Assembly: GCA_000469685.2 (NCBI GenBank)
Contig: LS997563.1
Span: 43,539,651 to 43,603,650 of the forward strand
Direction of reading: 5' to 3'
DNA from: Haemonchus contortus
Lineage: Eukaryota > Nematoda > Chromadorea > Rhabditida > Trichostrongylidae
DNA: 64,000 nt
Under the pieces are notes generated by a model. It was not told the DNA's origin. It did not search any database and was given only the letters and a program-made list of their open reading frames with translations. A program made the position numbers and the translations under genes. Below, in pieces: positions 1-10,810 of this stretch. Numbering within the stretch: the first letter of the stretch is position 1; every line of letters begins with the position of its first letter.

Positions 1-831
1 AACAATATTGCAGTATTGACTTCACTGAGGCAATCCTCCTTATGATCCCACTCTTTTACAAAATATTTACTTCCCATGCCTGATTCTCGACCACACGTTT
101 GTTGAGGGACTACCCCTTTCTAACTTCGTGAACTCAATGACTCCCCCTGTATAAGGAATCGCTCTGCTCTTTCTGAATTCCTCAAGGAAATTAGCAACAC
201 CCGAAAATGTTAGGGAAAGAGCAGAAGTGGGTAGCGGCTCCATCGATACAGAGTCCTGTCCATCAATCTGACCCCAGGCTAGCATTTCGATAACTGCTCA
301 ATCGGCACTAGAATCGTGCAGGATGGAAACTATGATTCTTAGTCGAATTGTTGGCGCAAGTCTTTGAATATGACGAATAGGCTTCAAGTTTCGCGACGAT
401 TTTGAATGGTAATTGAGTTCGTAGCTAACCTTAGAACGGAACCGGCTCCAAGAGAAATGCCCTTCAATGAAGAACCAACCTTTCAATGCTCTGTGATTGA
501 ACCACTAGTTCTTTGAGTTGTGAAAACAGCGCTTAAAATCGACTGCTTACAAATTATTGTCCTGTCCCTATGCAACGACTAGGAAAATCAGAAAACCAAA
601 AAACTTTTCAAGTTGTTTTGTACTCGGTAGACAAAATCTGAACAGTGCTCGGAGTGAGATCTACCCAGCTGAGCTCATTCTTTTCGAATATTCCTTGGGC
701 GAACAATAAGTCTGAGAGTAGATGATGTGAAAAATCAAAAACCTTTATGAAGCTTAACTTTAGATTTGATAATCCTTCCTACTCCGAAAAAAGGATGGAA
801 ATAATGCTTCTGGTAAATTCATGTTTTGCAG
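1..831. other. Unassigned sequence upstream of the first recognised channel exon
   Basis: The missing N-terminal exons of the ion channel (signal peptide, loops D, A, E) would be expected here or before the window. I found no open segment that ends in the needed phase (two bases of a split codon) at a usable donor. Nothing else is recognisable. Confidence 0.4.
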
Positions 832-3800
832 GCATCAGACGGGGCAGCAGTCCTCGGACTATGTTACGTTCCAATCGCTCAGTTCCAACAACAACGGAAA
901 TGTCACCGGCAGGCTCGAATTCCGGATTCAGGCTCACTGCGAAATCGATTACACAGAATACCCAAGTGTAAGTACATAGCTTGCTTCCTTCCTAACTCCC
1001 TAGGCTCGCATAGCTCTTTGGGATCAACGACTGCGCTGAGGGGCTTGTTTGACATATCATAGTTATAACACATGTAAGAGGTTTTGAGAGTTCTTCTTGG
1101 TGTATGGCTGCTTTACTGTTCCTAGTTATGAAGGCTCTATAAAAGGGGACTATGCGTGAAACTCCTTCCATAAAAGGCGGGTAGGGCACGATACAGAAGA
1201 GCAAGACATACTGAGCATGACACGTGGGCGACAGTGGGCGGGGTCTGCACAAAGTGGGTGGAGTGAGCTCTCGAAGAAACAGTTTATTCAGACGTACTCA
1301 GATGCTGACAGAGCATCAGATGGAGGTAGAGACCTAGAGCTTCCCGCATGAAACCGTGTCATTCATTCGTTTCATTTGAAGTTCTCACAAATCTACCTAT
1401 AATCTACGAATATTTATTTTTCGTAAACAAAGCTCACATTGAGATCAGTTAGGCAGATTACTTGAAAATTAGCAATGTTGACTTGTGATAAGTCGAGAGG
1501 TGAATTTGTCACAACGGAAAAGAGCTCAGGAGTGGTCGATAAGGGTTCAAATGGCTGGCCCTCTCCCATTACCATGAAACTGGCGGACGAGGCTTGCAAA
1601 CGACTCTTCCGGTGCATAATTTCCAGAACTAATCTAATCACGAGCTGCATCCTTCAATTCAAAATCAGATTTATTAGCGTGAATTGAATGATAAGTACCC
1701 CTCTAGCACCAGGAGGGGTATCAGCTGCATGGATGCCCTCTATGTAGACTGGTCACTTACTGAATAATTCAATCTAATTGATGATGTGCGTGTAGCATAA
1801 TTGTTAGAAGCTCCGCTAGTACGCACCAATGGCCAGTCGGCAATTTCGTCCTTCTCCCCATTTATCAGGGCCGCCCTTTGCTCGCGAACAGCTCGTTTCC
1901 CTTAGGGGAAGGTGCTTCTACTATGCGGGGATAGAAGAGCAGATTATATCCCAGAATTTGAAGAATCATCTTTAGAACCCGTAGATGTCTCTCGCTGGAT
2001 CTGGTTGCTTCTGCTGTCCTCTATTCCATCGTTCCACTTTGAGGATCGGCTACTAGTCTGAGAAAAGTGGCCTCCCGCCATCGCGAGAGGAACACCTCAT
2101 AATAATTGAGATAGCTGGTTTTCGGCGGCTTTTCTTCTTTCCCGGATGAGCGGCCTTAGTCCCTTTCTAGATAAGTGGCCCCAATTCCCTTTTTTGTGGG
2201 TTCGAAAAGGCTATTAGACTGATGTGCAACTTCGTGGAGCGAGTCAAATAATGAGAGCTAAAGGAGACTATTCCGGTGGAGCATGAAAGACACGGAAGTA
2301 CAATTAGAATGTGTCAATACATCCGATAGACCAGTTGACATTACTATCCTCCCTAGTTAGAGAGGAACTTCTCACCCCTTTGTTGGCCCGAACAAATGTC
2401 AATCCAGAGTTTGATCCCTGGAACATACATAAAGAACTACATAAGGAGGATCTCCCTTGAGACCATTTCACTGCTGGGGAGTAGTCCCAAGAGGGCCACT
2501 TCCTTTTGTTCCTTTAGGGATGTATTGCAATGAAGAGGAGATCGTGTGGGAAAGGCTAGCGAAGGACCCTCCATGAACGTTTGGGTCGATAGTGAGATTA
2601 CCCGATCCCGAGCCAGGCCCGATCCTGCATTACGAACACCCATTTCCACTCTAACCATCCATCCATTTTCAGGGACGAATTTTTAGGCTGGAGCTCAGCT
2701 ATACTTCACACTAAGAGCTCCGATTTCCGTTCCGTAAATAACCAGCGACAAACTCGTAGGTCGGATTTCAGCAATGCTTCATTCTTGCAAGAGCAATCCA
2801 GCGCCTATTATAAAGGGTAAAGGATAAAGGTTTTGGCGTTAATCAATCCCGTCTGAGGGACGCGCCCCCGCACTCGACTTCTATTCAGAATCGTAGTGGC
2901 GTAATGAGTACGTATGTGGCCTATACAATGACTTGCGGTGGCCAGCCGATGTACAAGTCAGTGCTTTTATCCTCCCAGACGAGTCTGGTACCAATCAACC
3001 GACCCCGGAGAGATAGAAGACTTGGTTGGCCTAGACGGGCATCGATCCGGGATTCGAACCCCTGACCGTGCGTGTGATATAGTGCACCACTTGCCACTAC
3101 ACCACCTCCACCCAGCGCCTATTATACCAATACTAAATCATTCCAATACGTCCCAGAATTGCACAACCAACGAGCAGCTGAAGCAGTAGTTGGATGATCT
3201 GCGAACTCCTTTAGTGCACTTCCTAATCGGAGTAATCACGTCATTAGGGCATTTTAACGCTAATTCGTCCAAGGTGTTCGTCCTCGGCAAACTCAAGGTC
3301 GCCATTGTAATCAAGGAATCTCAACTTGAACCATTAGCTACTACGAGGGCTCTCGAAATTCTGAACGAAATTCAATAAGTAGCTTGGTTCTTCTTAGATT
3401 CTGAGTGGAAAGCAGGACGTTGCTACTCCTGTAGCTGAGGATCAGCTCCAGGTCTTCAATCATATGTTCTTCACTGAGCACCGAGTTACCGTATTTTCAG
3501 GATATCAAGCACTGTTGCTTCAATTTGCAGTCCACTCTGTATAAACGCTACATCAAATACTATCTGGAAAATGAAGATGGTAATAAATCCTTATTTTTCG
3601 GTGTCCGGAGTAGGATTCGATCCATCAAGTTTCAGAGCATCTCGACATTTCCCAACTAAAAACCAACTGGAAGATTGAGAACTCGTGGGTCAGGAAAGGT
3701 ACCCAGGACGGCGATAACAAGTAAGTTTCCCGCTCTATCAGGCTTTTTTCTTATCCCATGGGTAACGTTCATTCTTCGATATATGGCCGAGTAACGGGAA

Positions 3801-6800
3801 AGTGAAGAATGAAAGTATTTGTGACATGAATAAACATTTAATATATAAACCACAATTAAATTCAGAGTGAAGAAAAATCAGTTTTTTCCGATTCCTATTG
3901 TAGTATCCATTATCTCTTTGAGTAGCCGTGTTGTTCTTCCAATTATCTGGTTGGCTGGCATTGATTCTTTGCCTAAGTTCATTTGCCCTTGACGAAGACT
4001 ATCCCACTCTGGAATAGTCGTTCATGGTTTTTTTCTGTCCGTCAATTGATTTTGAAGGTACTGAGAAAATGAAAATCCACTGGAAAAAGTCAAGCGGGTT
4101 TCCGAGAGTCAACAGTAGGACAGAGGAGGAGGGATCTGAAGGGAAGTACTAGGGGAGAAAAGTGCCTTCAAAAAGCGGCAAGAGTATCTTGTGGAGAGTT
4201 TTAATCCTGTAGATTTCAGAGAATGTGGTCCCCCCACAATTATATATCACCCCCAATTCTCATCATGTTTACTGTTCAAACAGTTTGTGAGCAATTTATT
4301 AAGACTCTGGAGCTTCCGTCAAGGTTACTTAGAAGAGGTCACGCTAAAAAACTCTTAAAAGTGAGGCCTTCTGAAGAACTTCTGAGTTCGATATTTCAAA
4401 TTGAAGCTTTATTACGCATGTAAACCAAGCAGTTTGGAAACCGTAACCAATTCAGGTTACGGTTTCCAAACTGCTTACATCCTACATTTGTGCCGGTGGT
4501 TCCCATACCTAAACAGGAAGTGATAATACGCATAAAGAACTGGCTGAATTAAGCCGCTCGATTACCCATGATTTCGAGTTCGAGTTCGAGTTTCGGGCTA
4601 ACCGAGCTCTTCCACTGTCCATAGATATAACTAACACCAGGGAAGTGAGACGTGAGACGAAAATAAGTGTTAAGAGGGAACATCGTCGAGAAGGCAAGTG
4701 ACTGAATAGGGGTAAACTGTGCGAGTTCGTGTAGCGAGAGGTCTAGGTCTCCTGGATGTGACGGTTACTATGAAATGATTAAACAGCCCTTTCCTGTCTG
4801 TCGGTCTGGCATGCCCATTGGCTTAGCCCATTGCTCATAGCAGCTGCAACGTAATCCTGATGCTTCACTGGGTTCCCACTAGTATTCCTGAGCATTCACT
4901 CAAGAAAATAGTTGTATTGAAGGGAAATAGTTGTATTGACCCATCAAATCCGCAAAGGGATAATCCTAGAAAAGGGTCCGCGTCAAGTGTCACGAAGATG
5001 AGAGGGAATGGAGGTCGTGATAAGTAGGTCCTCGCGAAGACTCAGCCTTCGATGGATAAACCAGGAGAAATTATAGCTACTAAACCCCTTCTACAGTTTT
5101 GAGGGGGAGATTTTAGACGATCACCAGTTGAGAGGGGTCTGATCCAGTCAGTAAAAGTTCCGGCTCACAAGTGGTGAAAGAAGAATGGGGAAAAATTCGC
5201 AATAAAAGCTGGGGATCATGAAAAGCATGGTCTAGAATTCAAATTAAGCGTTTATTTACAGTTAATGCTAGTAAGTAAACTATGACCGTCACGTTACGAA
5301 GGTATCAACTCTCCAATTTTTGGGTTCCTCATACGTTGAACACAAGGGAACTGGACAAGATAGAAGTCCTTTTACCACAGTAATGAGTTCAATTTAAGTG
5401 AGAAATGTGGTTTTTTTATTTCCTTCCTTTCAATATCTCATTTCTGGTCCTGAGCTTATGGGCTAATGTGAGATTCGAGATTGGTTTTATAAATTCTTTC
5501 AACAAAGTACTTCAGAGCCGATCTATTGGAAATTTGTGTGACCGCTCGACGCAGTTCCACAACGCTGGCTGTTGAATTGACATTACCTGTACTAATATCC
5601 GCTCTACTTCTACTTATCGCTCCATTTTTCGGGAAGTTCGATCAGCAGGTGAGATTTTCTAATTAGACGTACTGTTTTTTTTTTCTGCAGTAACTCTCGA
5701 ATAATATTTGTTATTTTGAAGCCTACGTAGGTATTTGCTGATTTCTTACCAATTCATTCGGTTTCTGCAGCGCTCCAGCAATACCTGTTGGTTGAAAACT
5801 ACTCATACTCAGTTTAGGATATGGGCAAAACGAGCTTCTGGAATTTTTGCTGCACATCACTCAAATTTGTCCCCACTCTTTAAATGCTGTGCGGATTTGG
5901 CGCAGTGGCTAGTGGAGCACTATCAAGCACGCATTGTCAGGGGGACCTCGGATGAGTATCCAGAGAGGGTAACCAACCTTCCATCCATCATACATCGGCT
6001 GCCCACCGCAAGTGATTGTATAGGCCACATACGCTTCAATACGCTACTACGATTCTGAATAGAAGTCGCATGCGGAGGTGCATCCCTCAGACGGGTTTAA
6101 TCAACGCCCAAAAACTTCATCCATCACCTTTCACTATGAGTACCGAACAAAGTGGATCTCCACGGGTTACACAGTGCATAAGAAACTTTTTTTTCTGAAA
6201 ATTTTTCTGAAAACGACTCAAATCTACTGTGAAGTTAAGTAAATCATTATAGATCAAAGTGAAAATGTTCGCTCTGCTGCTCCAATTCATGAGCTTTCAA
6301 TTCATGGCCGATAAAACCCCTCAACTCGGGTTCGGATCCACGGTCCCAAAAATCTGTAAGTTTCCATTACCAGTTTGAATATAAATCGGTCATGTCGTTA
6401 CCTTTACTCCTTTCAGATGTGTTCTATGCATTCACATTGGCTGTAACAGTAATTAGCCTTATTATCACTGTACTGATTGCCGCGATGAGCAGAATAAAGA
6501 GAAAGGTACCTCCAGGTAAGACAGCAACTATTTCCTACAAAAAGTAACCCTGTATTGGCAATAATTTTCAAGCAGGATTAAATTTTTCAAGGCTTAATCT
6601 AGATTTTTATGCAATTTATTTTTTGCAATTTTTCGGGTCTTCCATAGCTTCCCAAGTTTTCAGCTCATCGTTTCACCCTTCTCGCCTCTGTTCTCAATGC
6701 AAATCTCTGCTGTGGATCGGAAGAGGAACCTGTAACAGATGGAACGTCGTCAAAGGTAAGGCAACAAGAGAAAAGTCAAGAGGCCCCCAGGAGAGTCAAT

Positions 6801-8496
6801 TGTATTGAGGAAAAACCCGGGAAACTTCGTGGAACCACAGGGATAGTAGTTCTTTTCAACGGGGTGATGAAGTGCAAAGAGTAATCAACCGATGCCGAAA
6901 AGGGCTTCTGATGGCATCCATTTTCATTTCCATTTTTCCAGTTTTCAGTATCCTATCAAATGCTCGCGATTTGAAAAAAAACCTACCCTGAAAGAGTTCC
7001 TTCAAGCTGTGCTGTCCGCGCAATGCCCTTTCGTTGAGGAAAAACCTTTCAGCTCTTAGAACGGAAATGTGCATCAAGCTGAGGCTCTAATAGGGGCTTA
7101 TGCTGAATTTGTTTGAGAGTTCCACGTCTCAGGAAATGAAAGGGGAATTGCTTAGTACTTGTAAAACACAAGTTAATAACTTTTTTACATTGTCTATTCC
7201 TTCGATGATTCCCCCTTCCTGTAGTGATCAGTGTTTTTAAATAGTTCCCGAACTTGTTTATTATACCAACCATAACGGAAAGGGTGGACTGTAAAAGCTC
7301 ACTTCCTCCTTGTATAAGTAAGGCATTCATCAAAATTCACTCCGATTTCTTTTTACTGCATCAGCCTTAGGTTACCCTGTTTTTGCCATTCCTATTGGAT
7401 TCGCCTCCGTTAGTTCTCTTAAATGAGTGAATCTATATCGGCAAGAATCTGCAACACTGGGATGGGCTCACATGAGCTCAACCATTGCCTGCTAACTTGT
7501 CCTGTTCGAGCTAACCATATTGCAAGGTTTAATTGCTTCAAGCAGCATTCAGTTCCGTTCGGAAGAGTTTCTGATCATCGCAAACTAAAAAATGCCTTCA
7601 CATGCTAGTCGGACTGCCTCCCAAAAAAACTTGAGCCTCTTATTGACAGACACTACTTGTTGAGAAGGTCACTGGTGGGAAAGTCTTAACCAAACGCTCA
7701 ACACGTCTACCGCCTTCGAGACGGAAACAGGGGGATGGAAGAACTCTCCAATTATCTATTTGTACCTATACAACTTCTACTTTACCTACTTTACTCCACC
7801 GTACAACTACACACGAGGTCGACAAAAACCACACTGATTAGTGCTTCGGTTAATCCGCCTCCTTCAAAGCCTGGAAGGATGGTCGACTCATGAAGTTACC
7901 CGACCATCTCAACACCCTACAAGACCTTTCCAGAGACCCTTCGAATTTCATAAGGTGATTCCATCCTTACAAGCTCCGAAGAAGGCGGGTTCACCGAAGC
8001 GTAAGCCAGGGTGGTATTTAAGAGCCTCTTTTGGTCCTCCTCCTATGGGATTGGGATGGGAGAAGGGCAGTAGGGACGGTTTTGTGTAATCAATGATCGG
8101 CCGCACGCGGTTGTCGTGGACCATATGCCTCGTTATAACAGTTCTAGCGTTCTTACAGCTCAATCGCTATGCGATTATTACTTATGGCACGATTCTACTG
8201 TTAGTTCTTTTGTTCCTGAATTTCTTACTTGCTGCTGCATTCCGCTACACTCCTTCGCTCGCGGCCTCTCTCGCCGCGACGCGACAATTTCGTTCCTACT
8301 GCACCACACCCGGACTGTATCAGCGAGGCGTTTTCAGTGACAGTGTTCAACGAATGGACTTAACAAACTGTGATAACTTCTCTTTTTGCAGGATGCTTCA
8401 GCTGATTGGGTACAGATTCACGCCGCCATGAACAATCTCGTTAGCTGTGTGACGATGATCATCTACGTGATCGGAGCCATCGCCATCGTGTTTTAG
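832..8496 (+). CDS. Cys-loop ligand-gated ion channel subunit, 5' incomplete
   Basis: Pentameric ligand-gated channel subunit of the plasma membrane. Exons chain with consistent phase at 832-967, 3501-3579, 3636-3720, 5516-5648, 6253-6355, 6417-6515, 6664-6755 and 8392-8496 (TAG), about 277 residues. The first two exons join to give the signature loop: Cys, 13 residues (EIDYTEYPSDIKH), Cys. Exon 4 carries pre-M1 and M1 (LTLPVLISALLLLIAPFF); exons 5-6 carry M2, the M2-M3 loop (ADKTPQLGFGSTVPKIY) and M3 (AFTLAVTVISLIITVLIAAM); the last exon carries M4 (MIIYVIGAIAIVF) and ends there. No vicinal-Cys pair is seen before M1, so it is not an alpha-type nicotinic subunit. The M2 start is unusual (IKVKMFALLLQ, two Lys). 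Signal peptide and loops A/D were not found in 1-831 and may lie upstream. The 6755 to 8392 join is the least certain; an extra exon could sit between. Class assignment is strong; ligand and subfamily are unknown. Confidence 0.85.
2798..2812. repeat. Target site duplication, left of SINE copy A
   Basis: The 15 bases CCAGCGCCTATTATA are repeated exactly at 3112-3126 on the other side of the element. Confidence 0.85.
2813..3111 (-). mobile_element. tRNA-derived SINE, copy A, with intact target duplication
   Basis: Read on the - strand the element opens with an RNA polymerase III A-box-like stretch (GGTGGTGTAGTGGCAAGTGG) followed by a B box (GGTTCGAATCC), then a non-tRNA body containing CAGACTCGTCTGGGAGG and TGTATAGGCCACATACG, and ends with a TTTACCCTTTATAA tail. 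The same 15 bases, CCAGCGCCTATTATA, flank it at 2798-2812 and 3112-3126, the signature of LINE-driven insertion. It lies antisense in the 968-3500 intron of the channel gene. The perfect duplication suggests a fairly recent insertion. Related copies are listed separately. Confidence 0.85.
3112..3126. repeat. Target site duplication, right of SINE copy A
   Basis: Exact partner of 2798-2812. Confidence 0.85.
4427..4476. repeat. Perfect inverted repeat: 22-bp arms, 6-base loop
   Basis: Arms 4427-4448 and 4455-4476 are exact reverse complements around the loop AATTCA; the left arm begins AAGCAGTTTGGAAACCG. It lies in the intron 3721-5515 of the channel gene. A transcript would fold into an uninterrupted 22-bp hairpin. 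It could be a short foldback element remnant, a small-RNA precursor or a cruciform-prone site; the sequence alone does not decide. Pairing is better than in typical animal miRNA precursors, which usually carry mismatches and longer stems. Confidence 0.9.
5893..6137 (+). mobile_element. tRNA-derived SINE, copy B (decayed)
   Basis: It begins with TTTGGCGCAGTGGCTAGTGG and runs into the family body (TGTATAGGCCACATACG at about 6016, then GATTCTGAATAGAAGTCG). The central part is shortened relative to copy A and the B box is degraded. It sits sense-oriented in the 5649-6252 intron of the channel gene. Boundaries are approximate; no clear target duplication was found. The open frame running through it is an artefact of the repeat. 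Confidence 0.75.
6756..8391 (+). other. Long intron (or undetected exon) of the channel gene
   Basis: This 1.6-kb stretch separates the cytoplasmic-loop exon from the M4 exon. Around 8245-8336 a frame in phase with the M4 exon reads DNFVPTAPHPDCISEAFS, but an in-frame stop at 8217 and no acceptor AG between them argue against a normal exon. Open frames at 8093-8431 are not in phase with M4. No other feature is visible. Confidence 0.4.
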
Positions 8497-8645
8497 TTAT
8501 CCTGCCTATGCTAATGCTATCATCAACGCTTCAATCGCATCACTTAATTCTTTCACTTTAATTGTCGCATCCACACCAAACGAAGTCAAATACATGTACG
8601 GTGGCGCTTAATGTATCATACGTCTTTTTTTATTTATCGTTCTCG

Positions 8646-8651
8646 AATAAA
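8646..8651 (+). promoter_or_regulatory. Poly(A) signal of the ion channel gene
   Basis: Canonical AATAAA 150 bases after the channel stop codon at 8496. It implies a short 3' UTR ending near 8665-8675. The assignment rests on position and motif only. Confidence 0.5.
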
Positions 8652-9798
8652 CATTGAAAATAACAAACCAGATTGGTTCAGTATTAGTTATTACGGCTAT
8701 TCTAAACAGCCTCGAGAATATGCACTGGGTAACGCAACATTCATAGCTTCATTATTGCTGTCAAGTAGAATGACTCCAGGAACAGATCATGTCATGATGA
8801 GCATTGCTACAGTTTATCTGGTTATGGTTATGACTATAACTACAATTGGGTTGATTTGTTGCTAATGTTTTTGTTTACTGCTGTTTGCCGCAGTTCGTAA
8901 CGGACGGTCTGTCTATAGTATCCCATACGGGTCCCAGTAGCTCAACTGATGCCGGTACGAGTCCGGATCTGAAGCTCTCCTACAATGCCTTTTTCCCCTA
9001 TCGAAAAGGAGCAAACACAGAAAGTACTCTTATGGGGATGAGTTATGAGCTTGAGCCAAGCATCGACTGGCTAGCTCATCATGCTGAGTATGTGTCAAGC
9101 GGTCAAACCTGAAAGGTAGGAGGCACTGGCTGGTAAAACAGGCTTCGGTCAAGCCACGGATTAAGAGCGCGCTGCCCAATAAGTTCAAGAAAATGTTTGA
9201 GTTCATTCTGAACCTGAAGATTTAGCCCACTGTCCACCATCACTATACTGTGCTTGTGCTCCCTACAAGGTCCCTCCAAGACTGCTCCGTGTGCCTCAAT
9301 TCCTCTTATTACGGGGGCGCATAGCTCGATGTGAAGCTTTCCTACTCTGGGAACTGAATTACCATTCTTAGAAGTGACTCATAGTGATTTGCAGGGATCT
9401 GATCGAAAACAGATGTCGATCTGTTTTGATTGCTTTTGATTGTTTTTCTATTAAACGGATTGTGATCAAAAACACTTGGCGCTCTCCGTCAACAAAAAGT
9501 GCTATCACGAGACAATCTCTCGAAAAAGTAGGACCGTCGGCTGAACTGAGGGATTGACTGTCACCGAATTTTTAGATTTTGAATCGGCCCATTCAAAAAT
9601 TGAACGGAATTTCTTCATCATTTAGTTCTCGCTTCATTTAACGGTTTTCAAAAGGAGTGCTCAGGGTCAGTGTAGGGGCAAAAATGCTGTGACCACTGCC
9701 CTCTATTCAATAGATGCAATCATTCACATCTACAAAGGGCATATGTCTTATTGCCATTACGCTAAAGACATTACCATTTGTCATCCTGAAGCAATGAC

Positions 9799-10250
9799 GG
9801 GGTGGAGGTGGTGCAGAAGCGAGTAACGTACTATTATATGCATGGTTCAGGGGTGGGGATCTAGGTTGATACCCGTCTTTACCAACCAACCCTTCCAGCT
9901 CTCGAAAGGTCGATTCATCAGTACCGAACTGGCCTGATAGGATAAAAGCATTGACCAGTACATCTGCTGATCATCGCCACTCATTGTATAAGCCACATCA
10001 CCTGTAACCTGTATCACCTATCGTCCCGTTAATTCATTCGCCAGTAACGTCACCATTTGTCCCAGTGTGATCCACTAAACCGTCCTCGCGCAAGGGGCCG
10101 AAGTATAAAATTTCTTTCGTTCAGAGCTTTCATGATGAAGTTTGATCATCGCATTGGCAGCCATCGGGATGTTCCCCACATACGTATTCGAAACCCCATT
10201 ACGATTCTAAGCGGTAGCTGACACTGAGGCGCAACCCATAACGGGATTGA
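9799..10250 (+). mobile_element. tRNA-derived SINE, copy C, interrupted
   Basis: The 5' half (about 9799-10000) has a decayed tRNA-like head and the family body (ACCAACCAACCCTTCC, GGATAAAAGCATTGACC, TCATTGTATAAGCCACATC). The 3' part resumes at about 10168 (CATCGGGATGTTCCCCACAT through ATTACGATTCTAAGCGG, then GGCGCAACCC). Roughly 165 bases between them are foreign to the other copies, so an insertion or internal duplication split the element. Borders are approximate. Confidence 0.6.
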
Positions 10251-10629
10251 AAACTCTTAAAAGACTTCCCACCTATCCTTCAATGCCTTGACTCTTCTAA
10301 GATAACGAAACTTTGTTTTCTCAGCGGGGAGTAAACACAACCAAGTTCGGAGATTTTTTGTTCGGATACGACGCTTCCCTTGGGATCGGAAAGGTGAAAT
10401 ACGCTGTGTTGATATTCTGACTTACTGAAAAGCCTAACACTCACGATCAGCTAATGACCACATCATGGAGTTGTGTATGAACTGGTTCTCTAGACTGTTC
10501 TAAGAGTGGGTGTGAAGTATGAACGAATATACAAAACTTATCAGTCGTAATCTTTCATAAAAACTGAGGAAAAAAAACAATTTCTCACTGTTCCAGCGTG
10601 CTCATTACTATTCGAAGATAAAGTTGAAA

Positions 10630-10810
10630 CCCGTTGTACAGAGAATTATTTCTATGGTCATTTTTTCCATTTGTTTGCTTGAGTAGGTTTCAGCGACAAT
10701 TTGTCCACATTGTTTTTTTTTCAACGAGCGTTCCATCCAGGACACAGTCATGCTTGATTAATTTTGGGCTTTGCTCATTCTGCAGCTTTCAGAAAGGCTT
10801 GCCACTATCG
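10630..10810 (+). repeat. Dispersed repeat, copy 1
   Basis: It shares an ordered series of blocks with 12575-12740: a T-rich lead, TTGTTTGCTTGAGTAGG, then CAACGAGCGTTCCAT, CTTGATTAATTTTGGGC and GAAAGGCTTGCC. The partner reads TTGTTTGTTTGAGCAGG, CAACAAGCGTTCCAT and GTTGATTAATTTTAGGC. Copies are well diverged. No terminal repeats or coding capacity were seen, so the class is unknown; it may be a fragment of a larger element. Confidence 0.55.

Noticed and set aside
2938..3110. tRNA gene on the - strand
   Set aside because: A and B boxes are present, but the sequence continues into a 230-base non-tRNA body with related copies and a target duplication; no full cloverleaf is formed. It is a SINE.
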